NCBI GenBank assembly: GCA_903813345.2
Contig: CAIIXF020000007.1
Coordinates: 3,415,730 to 3,479,729, forward strand
From: Owenia fusiformis
Taxonomy: Eukaryota; Annelida; Polychaeta; Sabellida; Oweniidae
Reading direction: 5' to 3'
DNA length: 64,000 nucleotides
In this document: positions 39,401-45,075 of the stretch, piece after piece
How the letters are laid out: the number at the start of each line of letters is the position of its first letter
Numbering within the stretch: position 1 is the stretch's first letter
Notes under the pieces: model-generated
Database searches by the model: none
The model's input: the letters and a program-made list of their open reading frames with translations, nothing else
What the model was told of the DNA's origin: nothing
Program-made: the position numbers and the translations under genes

Positions 39401-42400
39401 GGTGGCCATCTTGTTTTCTGGCGGCCATTTTGAAGGTTTTTCGAAAAATCTTGTCATCGCCATTTCAGGAAAACTGCTCATTGGATTTACTTCAAATTTA
39501 CACAAATGATAGAGGATATCAAGTACTAGAGCTGATTAACTTTTGGGCGGCCATCTTGTTTTCTGGCAGCCATTTTGAAGATTTTTCGAAAAATCTTGTC
39601 ATCGCCATTTCAGAAAATCCGCTCATCGGATTTCCTTCAAATTTACACACATGATAGAGGATATCAAGTACTAGAGCTGATTAACTTTTGGGCGGCCATC
39701 TTGTTTTCTGGTGGCCATTTTGAAGGTTTTTCGAAAAATCTTAAAACCGCTTATCGGATTTCCTTCAAATTTACACAAATGATAGAGGATATCAAGTACT
39801 AGAGCTGATTAACTTTTGGGCGGCCATCTTGTTTTCTGGTGGCCAGTTTGAGGGTTTTTGAAAAATCTTGTCATCGCCGTTTCAGGAAAACCGCTCATCC
39901 GATTTCCTTCAAATTTACACACATGATAGAGGATATCAAGTACTAGAGCTGATTAACTTTGTGGCAGCTATCTTGTTATCTGGTGGCCATTTGAAGTTTT
40001 TTCGAAAAAATCTTTTCATCGCCAATTTAGGAAAACCGCTCATCGGATTTCCTTCAAATTCGCACAGATGATAGAGGATATCAGGTACTAGAGCTGATTA
40101 ACTTTTGGGCGGCCATCTTATTTTCTAGTGGCCATTTTTAAGGTTTTTCGAAAAATCTTGTCATTGCCATTTCAGGAAAACTGCTCATCGGATTTCCTGT
40201 ACATGATAGGGGATATCAAGTTCTAGAACTTATTAAGTTTTGGGTGGCCATTTTGTTTTCTGGCGGCCATTTTGAAGGTTTTTAGATAAATCTTCTCATC
40301 GAAAACAATCCACTTTGTCATATTGCCTTAAATTTTAGCTCAAGATGTGAGCTATTCATTAATATGACCACAGCCAACATTTTTTTTTCTTGTTCTTGAA
40401 ATTTGTAAACATAATAGGAGAACAGTTTTCCTGGTTCATAGTGTCTGCCTATTTGATGGTGTGATCTCGTTCACGTCCTGTGCCTTGTTTATATATTTTA
40501 TTATTCACCCATTCACCATTTGCTAAAAATATATTTTAATGTTAATTAGCCTATTAGAAACCACTCCCCACATATAGTCTATCAAATAACTGTCCACACA
40601 ATGTCCATGCTTAAGTCCATGATATCATGTTGCAGACAATCAGGCCAGATGAGGGACTGGGGACGTTCTATTCCATGGCCAGAGCCACCAAAGGTGCTTG
40701 CAGAATATGTAGCTCTCTTACATAAGGTGCAGAGAAGGTAAGCAAGAATGAAGGAACCCTCATTAACCCTCATATGCCTGAGTGTTTTCCATCTTAATAT
40801 GACTGGGTGGGCACTGGGTGGATGCTTTTGGCACCCCAGGTATAACTTTTTTTGTAGAGATCTCAGATCACTTTGATTTTTTACCAAAGTATAGTTTTAT
40901 CTTCCTTCATTATGTTTACATTGAAAACTATTATTTGTATGCATGCTGTACATTAAGATTGTGTTAGAAATACATCCAGGGAAATACCGACCAATTACCT
41001 GTTAAGGTATGGAAGATACCCCACCCATGTGACTGATTTTATATGACCAGTATTCACCCAATCCTAAAACTTAATATATCATTCTACTTCCATGACTTCT
41101 TGTTTTCTATTATCAACATCATAACTGATTCAAACATGTATCTTGTTAATTTAGGTGGATATATAACATGATATTGAAGAATGTGCCAGTGGATGAGAGG
41201 CCGGGCCTGAGACTGAAGATCTGTGCCACTGAAGCTCTGAAGGGAAGAAGGAGAGAGTGGGGCATCAAGCGCAAGTGGCAGGGCAACTACTTGGCAGATG
41301 TGAGTAGCCACCAAAATATACTGGACAGTGGATATATTTTATATACAGGGGGTCATTAACAGAAGCTTTGTAAATTATTGTAACCATGGATATTATGATG
41401 CCATTGTAAGAGAACAATGGACTTTTTTCTTGAATTGTGACATCACTTTCAAAAACTGTCACAATTTTTACAGCATTGAAAATAAGTCAAATAATATTGT
41501 AATAAAGCTAAATGAATTCCCCAACTTCTGTATACAACACTTGGTTTATCTGTGCGATCATAAATACTTCTAAGAGTGATACAAAGTGTCCCATTTTTTA
41601 TTGCCCACCCTGTATAATCGTATGCAAATATGATACTCATGGTGAACACTGCTATTTTGCAGCCAAAGGACAACCAGAACACTGCTGATTATGTTAGTAC
41701 AATATCTCGCCTTAAAAACAATGACAACTTCCAGAAGGTGCTATTCTCTTCAACTGCCAAAAAGGTAAATGATCATTCACAAGATAAAGGTTGCTTCACT
41801 GGTAGAATAAAGAGCAATAAGTAATATCTGAATTTAACTATCACAAATGATATGAAACATTTAAAATTCCAGTATTTTGCATTTTTGCAGCTGTCCCTGT
41901 CAGTAAAAAAAGAAGTATGAGACATAAAAATAGAGGCTCATTTTATATGCATATAAATGTACTTCAGTTCACGTTACTATTGCATAACCCGTTTGATTCA
42001 TACTCTATGAAATTCAAATGATTGCCTAATTAAATTGTTAGAAAGAGACAAATTCATTCCATATTATGTTTTGTCAAAGTAGGCTTTCAATTTCCTTAAT
42101 TGTCGTTTTGTGATTTGTGAACATGTTTTATTTATTGGGATGTGATTTGTAATAACTCTATAACTATGATAAATCATATTGTAGGTGAACAGATTCAATA
42201 AATGTGAAGACAGGGCATTCGCTTTCACTGAAAAATTTATTTACAAACTAGATCCAAAGAAGCACTTTAGACCAATGAGAGCAGGGATTCCCTGCACTGA
42301 TGTAAGTACATTGGGAATAGTACTTTTATTCTTCTAGAACACCAAATTTTACCCTTTACCAACAAACTTAACAAAGTAATTTTAATATAGTATAATACTC

Positions 42401-43617
42401 AACATTGTTGTTACCTCTATTGTGGGTTGCTGTAGACCCTTGTTCACAGGACATTGCACTTTCTATGAACCATAGAACCAGAGAAGGACAATGTACAATG
42501 TATGAGCTTTTGACTGTATAGTGGAATCATTTGACTGTACTGTGGAATCACTTGACTGTATTGTAGATCATTTAACTGTATTGTATAAAATCATCTGACT
42601 GTATTGTAGAATCATTTGACTGTATTGTAGAATCATTTGAGTGTCATGTAGAATCATTTGACTGTACTATGGAATCATTTGACAGTTATGTAGAATTATT
42701 TGACTGTAATGTAGAATCATTTAACTGTATTGTAGAATCATTTGACCGTAATGTAGAATCATTTGACTGTATTGTAGATCATTTGACTGTAATGTAGAAT
42801 CATTTGACCGTAATGTAGAATCATTTGACTGTAATGTAGAATCACTTGACTGTATTGTAGATCATTTGACTGTAATGTAGAATCATTTGACTGTATTGTA
42901 GAATCATTTGACTGTATTGTAGATCACAGGGGTGAGTGTGACAGAGGGCCCTGATCAACTAGTGATTGTTCACCTACAAGGAGGCAACGATCTTGTCATA
43001 TGTTTACACACTTCTACGCAAGAGGAGAGAGTAGGCGAACTGATAGGAATCCTTTGTAGACTCTGGCAAAAGTAAGAAAAAACATGTTTTCCAGACATAG
43101 TGAAAAGCTGTCATTAGAGATAAATTAATCAAAGAGAGACAAACACATACATTTAGTTTTTATTGCCCACTGAGTGTAACCAGGCTGTATCTTTTGTGAA
43201 TCTGACCCTTTCCAACATTTTGTGAATGTTACAGAAACTTATAAGTCATTTTAAAACCCACCCTATTGTGAATGTGCAATTTTCTAGTGTGGAATGACCC
43301 CAATGTGTGTTCCTCTGTGTTCTTTTTATTCTACAATAGTACAAAATAAATGATTTTTGAAGAAATGGTTATGAAAATTCAAAAGACAAAAACAGGAGTA
43401 ATATGTTTTCACACAAATAGTGATTTCATTTTGTTTGACTTGTCTCTTTTATAGGATACAAAAGCGAGATTTACGAGTCGTTGTTGGGAGCAACTTGCAG
43501 TGCATGCTGGGAGATAAATCACGCACAATAAACGTTGAAATTGGCAATGGTGCTGCTCCACTATTCAAGAAGAATGGCAATGGTTTCATATTAACTGCTC
43601 CTTCAGTATCAACTTAG
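6398..43617 (+). CDS. Myo1d: Unconventional myosin-Id (class I myosin motor), complete, 21 coding exons
   Basis: Coding join(6398..6495, 19705..19913, 25061..25154, 27519..27738, 28211..28306, 33192..33311, 33479..33691, 34203..34345, 34510..34624, 35062..35172, 36639..36899, 37363..37440, 37736..37902, 38325..38532, 38936..39057, 40636..40737, 41155..41299, 41663..41764, 42185..42301, 42923..43071, 43455..43617), 1010 residues; human MYO1D is about 1006. Every junction keeps frame with GT/AG borders. Seen: P-loop GESGSGKT (103-110), switch I NxNSSR (157-162), switch II DIYGFE (387-392), acidic TEDS residue Glu330 (16 before DAFAK), converter, IQ motifs about 705-750, and a basic TH1 tail ending [11 protein letters not shown]. 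The tail end and blocks such as [20 protein letters not shown] point to Myo1d/Myo1g. The family is a single-headed actin motor that binds membrane phospholipids through TH1 and calmodulin through its IQ motifs. Myo1d (fly Myo31DF) sets left-right chirality. Confidence 0.95.
7030..7320 (+). repeat. Dispersed repeat family A, copy 1 (partial)
   Basis: Matches the reverse complement of 23510-23795 closely, from TCAGTGTTCGTCGGCC to CTCTGCACGCAGGGTAA. It carries the palindrome TCGGCCAAATTTGACCGA, a TATATATAG box and GACGTCATCATTGAGCC. A third, more divergent copy is at 10185-10345. Confidence 0.7.
7548..8058. mobile_element. Foldback MITE with about 250-bp arms, nested in the 6604-8672 element
   Basis: Arms begin CCCACCTAGTTACACAGACG at about 7548 and end with its complement at about 8058, meeting near 7803. 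The left arm holds ATGGCGGAACTACTTCC and TTCGGTAAGATATTTTT; the right arm holds the complement. Inside are CAGTGTAACAAAAGCGAGGG motifs. A single-ended relative lies at about 28500-28605. Confidence 0.75.
9511..9783. mobile_element. MITE with TATAATGGAGTGTTTCGG ends
   Basis: A perfect 18-bp inverted repeat (TATAATGGAGTGTTTCGG at 9511-9528, CCGAAACACTCCATTATA at 9763-9780) bounds about 270 bp of non-coding DNA. The terminal TA suggests a TA-targeting superfamily such as Tc1/mariner. The stretch 8673-9510 shows nothing I can name. Confidence 0.7.
10185..10345 (+). repeat. Dispersed repeat family A, copy 2 (divergent)
   Basis: CCCTTTGCATTC and TTTTGACTTCACTTCTTAAA through the ACTTTCTATATATGGTC region matches the reverse complement of 23740-23885. 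The open frame across it (9991-10344) is not a protein gene. Confidence 0.6.
10430..10817. mobile_element. MITE with CTGCGGCGGGCAG inverted ends and terminal palindromes
   Basis: The left end runs GTTACCCGAACTCCAGTG, CAGTGATATATCACTG, CGGCGGGCAG. The right end reads CTGCCCGCCGCAGTG, then a GTGTCTATACCGAGACAC palindrome, then TTCGGTAGTTACCC. Each end therefore carries its own small hairpin followed by a shared CGGCGGGCAG inverted repeat. It is non-coding and lies in Myo1d intron 1. Confidence 0.65.
10975..11208. repeat. Two-unit local repeat with CTGATACAGGATTTTGGCTG
   Basis: CTGATACAGGATTTTGG, CTGATACGGGAT and GAATATCAATTT strings occur at 10979-11060 and again at 11140-11205. ACCCAAT..TGATGG/ATTGTGACAT-type spacers lie between (10815 and 11068). 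An imperfect tandem duplication with internal short repeats. Confidence 0.6.
11395..11556. mobile_element. CAGTAAAACCT-type MITE
   Basis: TACAGTAAAACCTGCCTTTG at the left, ATATGTTTTACTGTAG at the right, and repeated TGTGAACACCT/AGTGAACAC strings inside. Same family as 18683-18864 and the host element at 26338-26722. pogo/Tigger-like by end sequence (inference). Confidence 0.55.
11721..12064. mobile_element. Foldback element with about 125-bp arms
   Basis: Starts CCACAGCTGGATGACTCTAA and ends with the exact complement. The arms stay similar through CCTCCGATTTCAG and TTGAATC..GATTCCAAA. Non-coding, in Myo1d intron 1. Confidence 0.7.
12065..15435. other. Myo1d intron 1, unannotated stretch
   Basis: AT-rich intronic DNA of about 3.4 kb. 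I looked on both strands and saw no exon with conserved motor sequence, no obvious transposon ends and no tandem arrays. The open frame at 15028-15228 is low-complexity Phe/Tyr/Ser translation of an AT-rich tract. Confidence 0.5.
15436..15646. mobile_element. MITE with ATTGGCCCCCACGTGAT ends
   Basis: Left ATTGGCCCCCACGTGAT; the reverse complement of the right end is ATTGGCCCCCACCCCCACG followed by TGAT. A second GGCCCCCACGTGG lies just inside the left end, giving CACGTG E-box-like palindromes. About 210 bp. Confidence 0.6.
15825..16234. mobile_element. hAT-type MITE with perfect 8-bp target duplication
   Basis: Ends TAGAGCTCGGAC and GTCCGAGCTCTA are inverted. CTTACAAG flanks both sides (15817-15824 and 16235-16242). 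The 8-bp duplication is diagnostic of hAT elements. 410 bp, non-coding. Confidence 0.75.
16776..18258. mobile_element. Hairpin-headed element with GTCTGTCC microsatellite and tandem 160-bp core repeats
   Basis: Begins TATGTCCCCACCACATAGTG(TGGGG), a hairpin, followed by a CCGTCTGTCTGTCCGT run. It then has at least five units of about 160 bp. Each unit contains GGCAGCCATTTTGGATTTTC, AATCTTGTCTGTAAAGTCTT and TTTCAAATTTTCAGGG. It ends GGTGGGGACA. The same plan recurs at 39215-40380 and 59608-60600. It resembles bivalve pearl elements and Helentron-derived HINE/DINE elements (inference from architecture). Confidence 0.6.
18683..18864. mobile_element. CAGTAAAAC-type MITE, divergent
   Basis: GTACAGAAAAACTTG...GTGGAACATGT at the left; the reverse complement of the right end is GTACACAGTAAAACCCGT...GTAGAACATGT. 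Internal GTGTTCCACTTATAAAGGT strings recur. Intron 1 of Myo1d; 18865-19704 shows nothing else. Confidence 0.55.
19705..19913 (+). CDS. Myo1d: Myo1d coding exon 2
   Basis: Acceptor TTTCAG, then [20 protein letters not shown] through DTCIVIS, ending in the first base of the P-loop Gly (donor GTAAGA). Purine-binding region (NPYRP) of the motor. Confidence 0.95.
19914..22680. other. Myo1d intron 2, first part
   Basis: AT-rich sequence with no recognisable gene, transposon ends or arrays. Short open frames here (for example 20650-20847, 20863-21063, 22182-22364) have no family resemblance and AT-driven composition. Confidence 0.5.
22690..22834. repeat. 19-bp minisatellite, about 8 units
   Basis: GAGGCAAATGTAAATAGGT is repeated with single-base changes. 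It lies in Myo1d intron 2. The minus-strand open frame across it is repeat translation. Confidence 0.9.
23505..23890 (-). repeat. Dispersed repeat family A, longest copy
   Basis: Minus-strand copy: from CCCTTTGCATTCGTTTGACT (complement of about 23880) through TCGGCCAAATTTGACCGA, CTATATATGGTC and GACGTCATC to CTCTGCACGCAGGGTAA. It shares its right part with 7030-7320 and its left part with 10185-10345. About 385 bp, no ORF. The rest of intron 2 up to 25060 shows nothing definite. Confidence 0.7.
25061..25154 (+). CDS. Myo1d: Myo1d coding exon 3 (P-loop)
   Basis: Acceptor AATTCCAG, then [19 protein letters not shown], ending in the Arg codon AG|G at GTAATT. Carries the Walker A nucleotide-binding loop. 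Confidence 0.95.
25653..25802. repeat. 29-bp minisatellite, five near-identical units
   Basis: AAATTGACATGGCAAACAAT followed by GCTGTGAGT, five almost perfect copies in Myo1d intron 3. The two lone GTGGTGACACTTTGTTG-type strings at about 25540-25585 upstream resemble the head of the hairpin-headed repeats. Confidence 0.9.
26338..26722. mobile_element. CAGTWAAACCTG-type MITE, interrupted by another element
   Basis: Left TACAGTTAAACCTGTGTT and right AAGACAGGTTTTATTGTA are inverted. The element contains the complete 26396-26610 element, so the order of insertion can be read. About 170 bp without the insert. Myo1d intron 3. Confidence 0.6.
26396..26610. mobile_element. MITE with perfect 17-bp ACAGGCCCGTAGCCAGG ends, nested
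   Basis: Begins ACAGGCCCGTAGCCAGG and ends with its exact complement. A long poly-G run near 26540 and poly-C before the right end are typical of the family also seen at 3331-4164. It is inserted into the 26338-26722 element. Confidence 0.75.
27519..27738 (+). CDS. Myo1d: Myo1d coding exon 4 (switch I)
   Basis: Acceptor TCTTCAG. Encodes [20 protein letters not shown], the [11 protein letters not shown] switch I loop, and ends RNFHSFYQ at GTATGA, phase 0. Confidence 0.95.
28211..28306 (+). CDS. Myo1d: Myo1d coding exon 5
   Basis: Acceptor TTGTTTTAG. Encodes [20 protein letters not shown] and ends YINQGGEPK at GTAAAA, phase 0. The surface loop after YIN is where candidate microexons in intron 5 could insert. 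Confidence 0.93.
28500..28610 (-). repeat. Single-ended relative of the 7548-8058 foldback family
   Basis: The reverse strand reads CACAACTAGTTACCTTGACG, ACAAAATGGATGAACTTCC, then TTTTCTCGATTTAAACTTAC. This parallels CACCTAGTTACACAGACG, ATGGCGGAACTACTTCC and TTTCTCGATTTACATCTAC of the foldback arms. A poly-G run follows at 28640. Confidence 0.5.
28810..28950. repeat. Hairpin head fragment of a pearl/HINE-like repeat
   Basis: TTATGTCACCACCACAAGGG and GTGACATATTGTTATAG form the same hairpin head as the element at 16776, followed by short GTTGGTG/GGCAGTTGG repeats. No core repeats follow, so this is a fragment. The remaining sequence 28960-29370 and 29470-30236 is AT-rich without recognisable features. 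Confidence 0.4.
29372..29464. repeat. Perfect 32-bp inverted repeat with 29-bp loop
   Basis: Arms 29372-29403 (TTGAAAGGTTTCATCCC...ACACTG) and 29433-29464 are exact reverse complements. In Myo1d intron 5 a transcript would form a 32-bp uninterrupted stem. Either a tiny palindromic MITE or a hairpin RNA source; perfect pairing with a 29-nt loop is unlike a typical miRNA precursor. Confidence 0.85.
30237..30263 (+). CDS. Myo1d: Candidate Myo1d microexon (9 codons)
   Basis: A pyrimidine-rich acceptor (CTTTCTTGCATTGCTTGTTTTGTAG) is followed by 27 bp encoding NSQESYEEI and a strong donor GTAAGA. It is phase 0 on both sides, so inclusion between exons 5 and 6 adds nine residues without frame change. 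It is not needed for the canonical length, so it is likely alternative if real. Confidence 0.45.
30970..31017 (+). CDS. Myo1d: Candidate Myo1d cassette exon (16 codons)
   Basis: Acceptor TTACATTTTAG, then 48 bp encoding [16 protein letters not shown], donor GTTAGT; phase 0 at both ends. The same frame hits a stop 9 bp past the donor (GTT AGT CAC TGA), so splicing there is required. Same insertion point as the 27-bp candidate. Confidence 0.35.
31640..31648 (+). CDS. Myo1d: Possible 9-bp Myo1d microexon
   Basis: TGCTTCTATACAG|GCCTTGAAG|GTAAAT would add Ala-Leu-Lys in frame. Such a short AG...GTAA match is easily found by chance, so this is weak. It is listed because it shares phase and location with two better candidates. 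Confidence 0.15.
31649..33191. other. Myo1d intron 5, last part
   Basis: Mostly AT-rich. On the minus strand at about 32035-32125 there is a weak tRNA-like stretch (GCACGCTGGGCTGGGCGCTG, then GGAGTTCGAGATG resembling a B box), possibly a decayed SINE. Nothing else was recognised. Confidence 0.3.
33192..33311 (+). CDS. Myo1d: Myo1d coding exon 6
   Basis: Acceptor CTGTGCACAG. Encodes [20 protein letters not shown] and ends VAAILHL at GTATGT; 40 codons, phase 0. Matches the DAMK.IGF...ILAAILHLGN block of Myo1d. Confidence 0.95.
33479..33691 (+). CDS. Myo1d: Myo1d coding exon 7 (TEDS site)
   Basis: Acceptor TATTATAG. Runs [12 protein letters not shown] through ALCHRTV and ends DAFAK at GTATCT. 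Glu330 lies 16 residues before DAFAK, the TEDS position. An acidic residue there means no heavy-chain phosphorylation is needed for activity. Confidence 0.95.
34203..34345 (+). CDS. Myo1d: Myo1d coding exon 8 (switch II)
   Basis: Acceptor TTCCTTTTAG. Encodes [20 protein letters not shown] to [17 protein letters not shown], ending in the Ser codon AG|T at GTAAGC. Confidence 0.95.
34510..34624 (+). CDS. Myo1d: Myo1d coding exon 9
   Basis: Acceptor [26 protein letters not shown] relay-helix block, ends EGIEWEH at GTAAGT, phase 0. Confidence 0.95.
35062..35172 (+). CDS. Myo1d: Myo1d coding exon 10 (the amplified exon)
   Basis: Acceptor CTATTTGAAG. Encodes [19 protein letters not shown] and [18 protein letters not shown], donor GTAAGT, phase 0. 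All but the first 21 bp of this exon, plus the donor and 35 bp of intron, is repeated eight more times directly downstream (see 35083-36204). Confidence 0.95.
35083..36204 (+). repeat. Nine-unit tandem array of Myo1d exon 10 3' part plus splice donor
   Basis: The unit is 125 bp: 90 bp of exon 10 coding sequence starting at GTAATCTGTGATC, plus 35 bp of intron starting GTAAGTTAAT. Units begin at steps of 125, with one 4-bp deletion before unit 8. All eight extra copies keep the 90-bp frame open and the GTAAGT donor, with only a few substitutions. Copies 3 and 6, counting the original exon as 1, share the CATAGAGGCATCTTAG variant, suggesting multi-unit duplication. Reading through any donor meets TAA at once (GTA AGT TAA). 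The copies lack a pyrimidine-rich acceptor, so they are probably non-functional exon relics. Confidence 0.95.
36205..36638. other. Myo1d intron 10, after the tandem array
   Basis: No repeat or conserved coding block seen. The 36397-36579 open frame has no family resemblance and overlaps intron sequence. Confidence 0.5.
36639..36899 (+). CDS. Myo1d: Myo1d coding exon 11
   Basis: Acceptor [23 protein letters not shown], then [20 protein letters not shown], ending AQAVTK at GTACGT; 87 codons. Actin-binding lower 50K region. Confidence 0.95.
37363..37440 (+). CDS. Myo1d: Myo1d coding exon 12
   Basis: Acceptor [31 protein letters not shown] to LASK, donor GTATGT, 26 codons, phase 0. Confidence 0.95.
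37736..37902 (+). CDS. Myo1d: Myo1d coding exon 13 (SH1 helix/converter)
   Basis: Acceptor [26 protein letters not shown], then [18 protein letters not shown], ending in Arg AG|A at GTTTGT (a weaker donor). Confidence 0.95.
38325..38532 (+). CDS. Myo1d: Myo1d coding exon 14 (converter end, start of lever arm)
   Basis: Acceptor [43 protein letters not shown], ending LVIFLQK at GTATGT, where the first IQ motif begins. Confidence 0.95.
38936..39057 (+). CDS. Myo1d: Myo1d coding exon 15 (IQ motifs)
   Basis: Acceptor [30 protein letters not shown] and [10 protein letters not shown]. The first IQ motif spans the exon 14/15 border ([13 protein letters not shown]), followed by a degenerate second IQ. 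Ends in Arg AG|A at GTATAA. Confidence 0.93.
39215..40380. mobile_element. Second hairpin-headed element with GGTCGT microsatellite and about 145-bp core repeats, in Myo1d intron 15
   Basis: Head TATCACACCATCGGTGGGAT, then a GGTCGTGGTCGTGGTCGTGA run, then about seven units of about 145 bp. Each unit contains CCGCTCATCGGATTTCCTTC, GATAGAGGATATCAAGTACT and GGCGGCCATCTTGTTTTCTG. The unit length preserves open frames in places, which produces spurious ORFs. Near 40340 a small AGCTCA..TGAGCT hairpin may mark the other end. Confidence 0.6.
40636..40737 (+). CDS. Myo1d: Myo1d coding exon 16
   Basis: Acceptor [29 protein letters not shown], matching the KTMRDYGKHVKWPSPPKVL segment of vertebrate Myo1d. 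Ends VQRR at GTAAGC. Confidence 0.93.
41155..41299 (+). CDS. Myo1d: Myo1d coding exon 17
   Basis: Acceptor [20 protein letters not shown], then [20 protein letters not shown], ending LAD at GTGAGT. Start of the basic TH1 membrane-binding tail. Confidence 0.93.
41663..41764 (+). CDS. Myo1d: Myo1d coding exon 18
   Basis: Acceptor [31 protein letters not shown] to VLFSSTAKK, donor GTAAAT, 34 codons, phase 0. Confidence 0.92.
41891..41914 (+). CDS. Myo1d: Candidate Myo1d tail microexon (8 codons)
   Basis: TTTTGCATTTTTGCAG acceptor, 24 bp encoding LSLSVKKE, donor GTATGA; phase 0 at both sides. It would insert eight residues between ..STAKK and VNRF in TH1. It is not required for the canonical protein, so it would be alternative or a chance match. 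Confidence 0.35.
42185..42301 (+). CDS. Myo1d: Myo1d coding exon 19
   Basis: Acceptor [40 protein letters not shown], ending GIPCTD at GTAAGT. PH-like core of the TH1 tail. Confidence 0.94.
42510..42926 (+). repeat. Minisatellite of about 22-bp splice-acceptor-like units, abutting exon 20
   Basis: About 18 imperfect copies of CATTTGACTGTATTGTAGAAT. The last copy, TTGACTGTATTGTAG, provides the acceptor of exon 20, whose first bases ATCA are also part of the unit (TGTAGATCATTTGACTG occurs several times). Many units therefore hold a decoy TGTAG. Confidence 0.9.
42923..43071 (+). CDS. Myo1d: Myo1d coding exon 20
   Basis: Starts [20 protein letters not shown], matching NLTGLSVSNGKDQLVVFHTK of vertebrates; ends CRLWQK at GTAAGA. 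The acceptor must be TTGTAG at 42922. The nearby CACAG at 42929 would put TGA stops in frame. Confidence 0.92.
43455..43617 (+). CDS. Myo1d: Myo1d coding exon 21 (C-terminus)
   Basis: Acceptor TCTTTTATAG completes Lys, then [20 protein letters not shown], and [13 protein letters not shown] followed by TAG at 43615. The GF-ILT/S-P ending is typical of Myo1d. Confidence 0.94.
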
Positions 43618-43789
43618 CCAGCCCCTGTATAATATAGCACCGGTGTGAGACACAGCCAGACTATTGGATCTTATGTCTCCTAAAGGAGAAAGGGGATATA
43701 TTGTGGGAGACACTTTTGAATTTATGCATAAACCATGACAACAGTATTTGTTCAGATACATATACTATAAAGAGATCCAGTATGAGGTG
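43618..43789 (+). other. Myo1d: Proximal 3' UTR of Myo1d (inferred)
   Basis: Sequence directly after the TAG stop, with no obvious structure. I could not place a convincing polyadenylation site, because many AATAAA-like strings occur further on. Confidence 0.3.
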
Positions 43790-44530
43790 ATAGATTTATC
43801 TTGATTTGTGCATTAATAAGAAATTGTGAGGTAATACATACATCTTGAGTTGTGTATTAACTGTGAGGTAGACCATACATCATGAGTTAAGCATTGATTG
43901 CGAGGTAGAACATAAGTCATGAATTGTGCATTAATTGTGAGGTAGAACATACATCATGAGTTGTGCATCAATTGTGAGGTAGACCATACGTCATGAGTTG
44001 TGCATTAATTGTGAGGTAGAACATATGTCATGAGTTGTGCAGAGACCATATGTCATGAGTTGTGCATTAATTGTGAGGTAGAACATACATCATGAGTTGT
44101 GCATTAATTGTGAGGTAGACCATATGTCATGAGTTGTGCATTAATTGTGATGTAGAACATACATCATGAGTTGTGCATCAATTGTGAGGTAGAACATACT
44201 TCATGAGTTGTGCATGAATTGTGAGGTAGAACATACGTCATGAGTTGTGCATTAATTGTGAGGTAGACCATACGTCATGAGTTGTGCATCAATTGTGAGG
44301 TAGAACATAAGTCATGAGTTGTTCATTAATTGTGTGGTAGTACATACATCAAGAGGTATGCATTAATAGTGAGGTAGAACATAAGTCATGAGTTGTGCAT
44401 TAATTGTGTGGTAGTGCATACATCATGAGTTACATATTAATAGTAAGGTATTGCATACATCATGAGTTCTGCATTAAGTGTGAGTTCAAATATTCATCAT
44501 GCATTGATTATGAGGTAAAACAATCATGAG
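43790..44530. repeat. About 37-bp minisatellite downstream of Myo1d
   Basis: Around 18 imperfect copies of CATGAGTTGTGCATTAATTG followed by TGAGGTAGAACATACGT. Possibly within the Myo1d 3' UTR. Unit-length and base variants are mixed, with one truncated unit near 44040. Confidence 0.9.
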
Positions 44531-44764
44531 GTGGATTCATGATGAGCCAATACATCATTAATGTGTATAATGTCTGCAGGTCAAGGACAGTGATTATATA
44601 CATTATGTAAATTATATACATTATGTACCTGTTTGTATAGCTGGACTATTCAACAACAGTTCATTGAGAAATTTTTGAATTTGCCAATCCTGATGGTTTA
44701 ACAGTCTTCAGAGGAATAATTAGCTCATATCATATAAGTGGAGTAGAGTTATTGTGGCATGGAT

Positions 44765-45075
44765 GTGGAATCACACAAAAGCCTTAAACAGTAATTGTAT
44801 CATATATATGGCAGTATGGAGTCACACATAAGCCTTTGAACGACAGAGTAATTATGTCATATAAGCCGTAAACAGTAATTGTATCATATGCAATATGTGG
44901 ATTGACATATAAGCCTTTAAATAGCAGAGTAATTGTATTATATATATGGCAGTATGGAGTCACACATGAGCCTTTAAACAATAATTGTATTATATACAAT
45001 ATGTGCATTGACATATAAGCCCTTAAACAGCAGAGTAATTGTATCATATATATGGAGTCACACATTCGCCTTTAG
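44765..45075. repeat. Second satellite-like block downstream of Myo1d
   Basis: Repeats of CCTTTAAACAGCAGAGTAAT, TGTATCATATATATGGCAGT and ATGGAGTCACACATAAGCC in a loosely alternating order, units of about 50-60 bp. The minus-strand ORF over it is repeat translation. 45076-46733 is AT-rich with nothing recognised. Confidence 0.8.

Noticed and set aside
39078-40071. Series of overlapping ORFs with [13 protein letters not shown]-type repeats
   Set aside because: Translation of the tandem core repeats of a non-coding element inside Myo1d intron 15.
42510-42926. CRISPR-like array
   Set aside because: Units are contiguous without unique spacers and the genome is animal; this is a minisatellite. 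The same applies to 22690, 25653 and 43790.
42928-42929. CACAG as acceptor of Myo1d exon 20
   Set aside because: Would shift the frame into TGA stops. TTGTAG at 42922 keeps the ITGVSV sequence conserved with vertebrate Myo1d.
44784-45065. 93-codon minus-strand ORF
   Set aside because: Pure translation of a satellite block.
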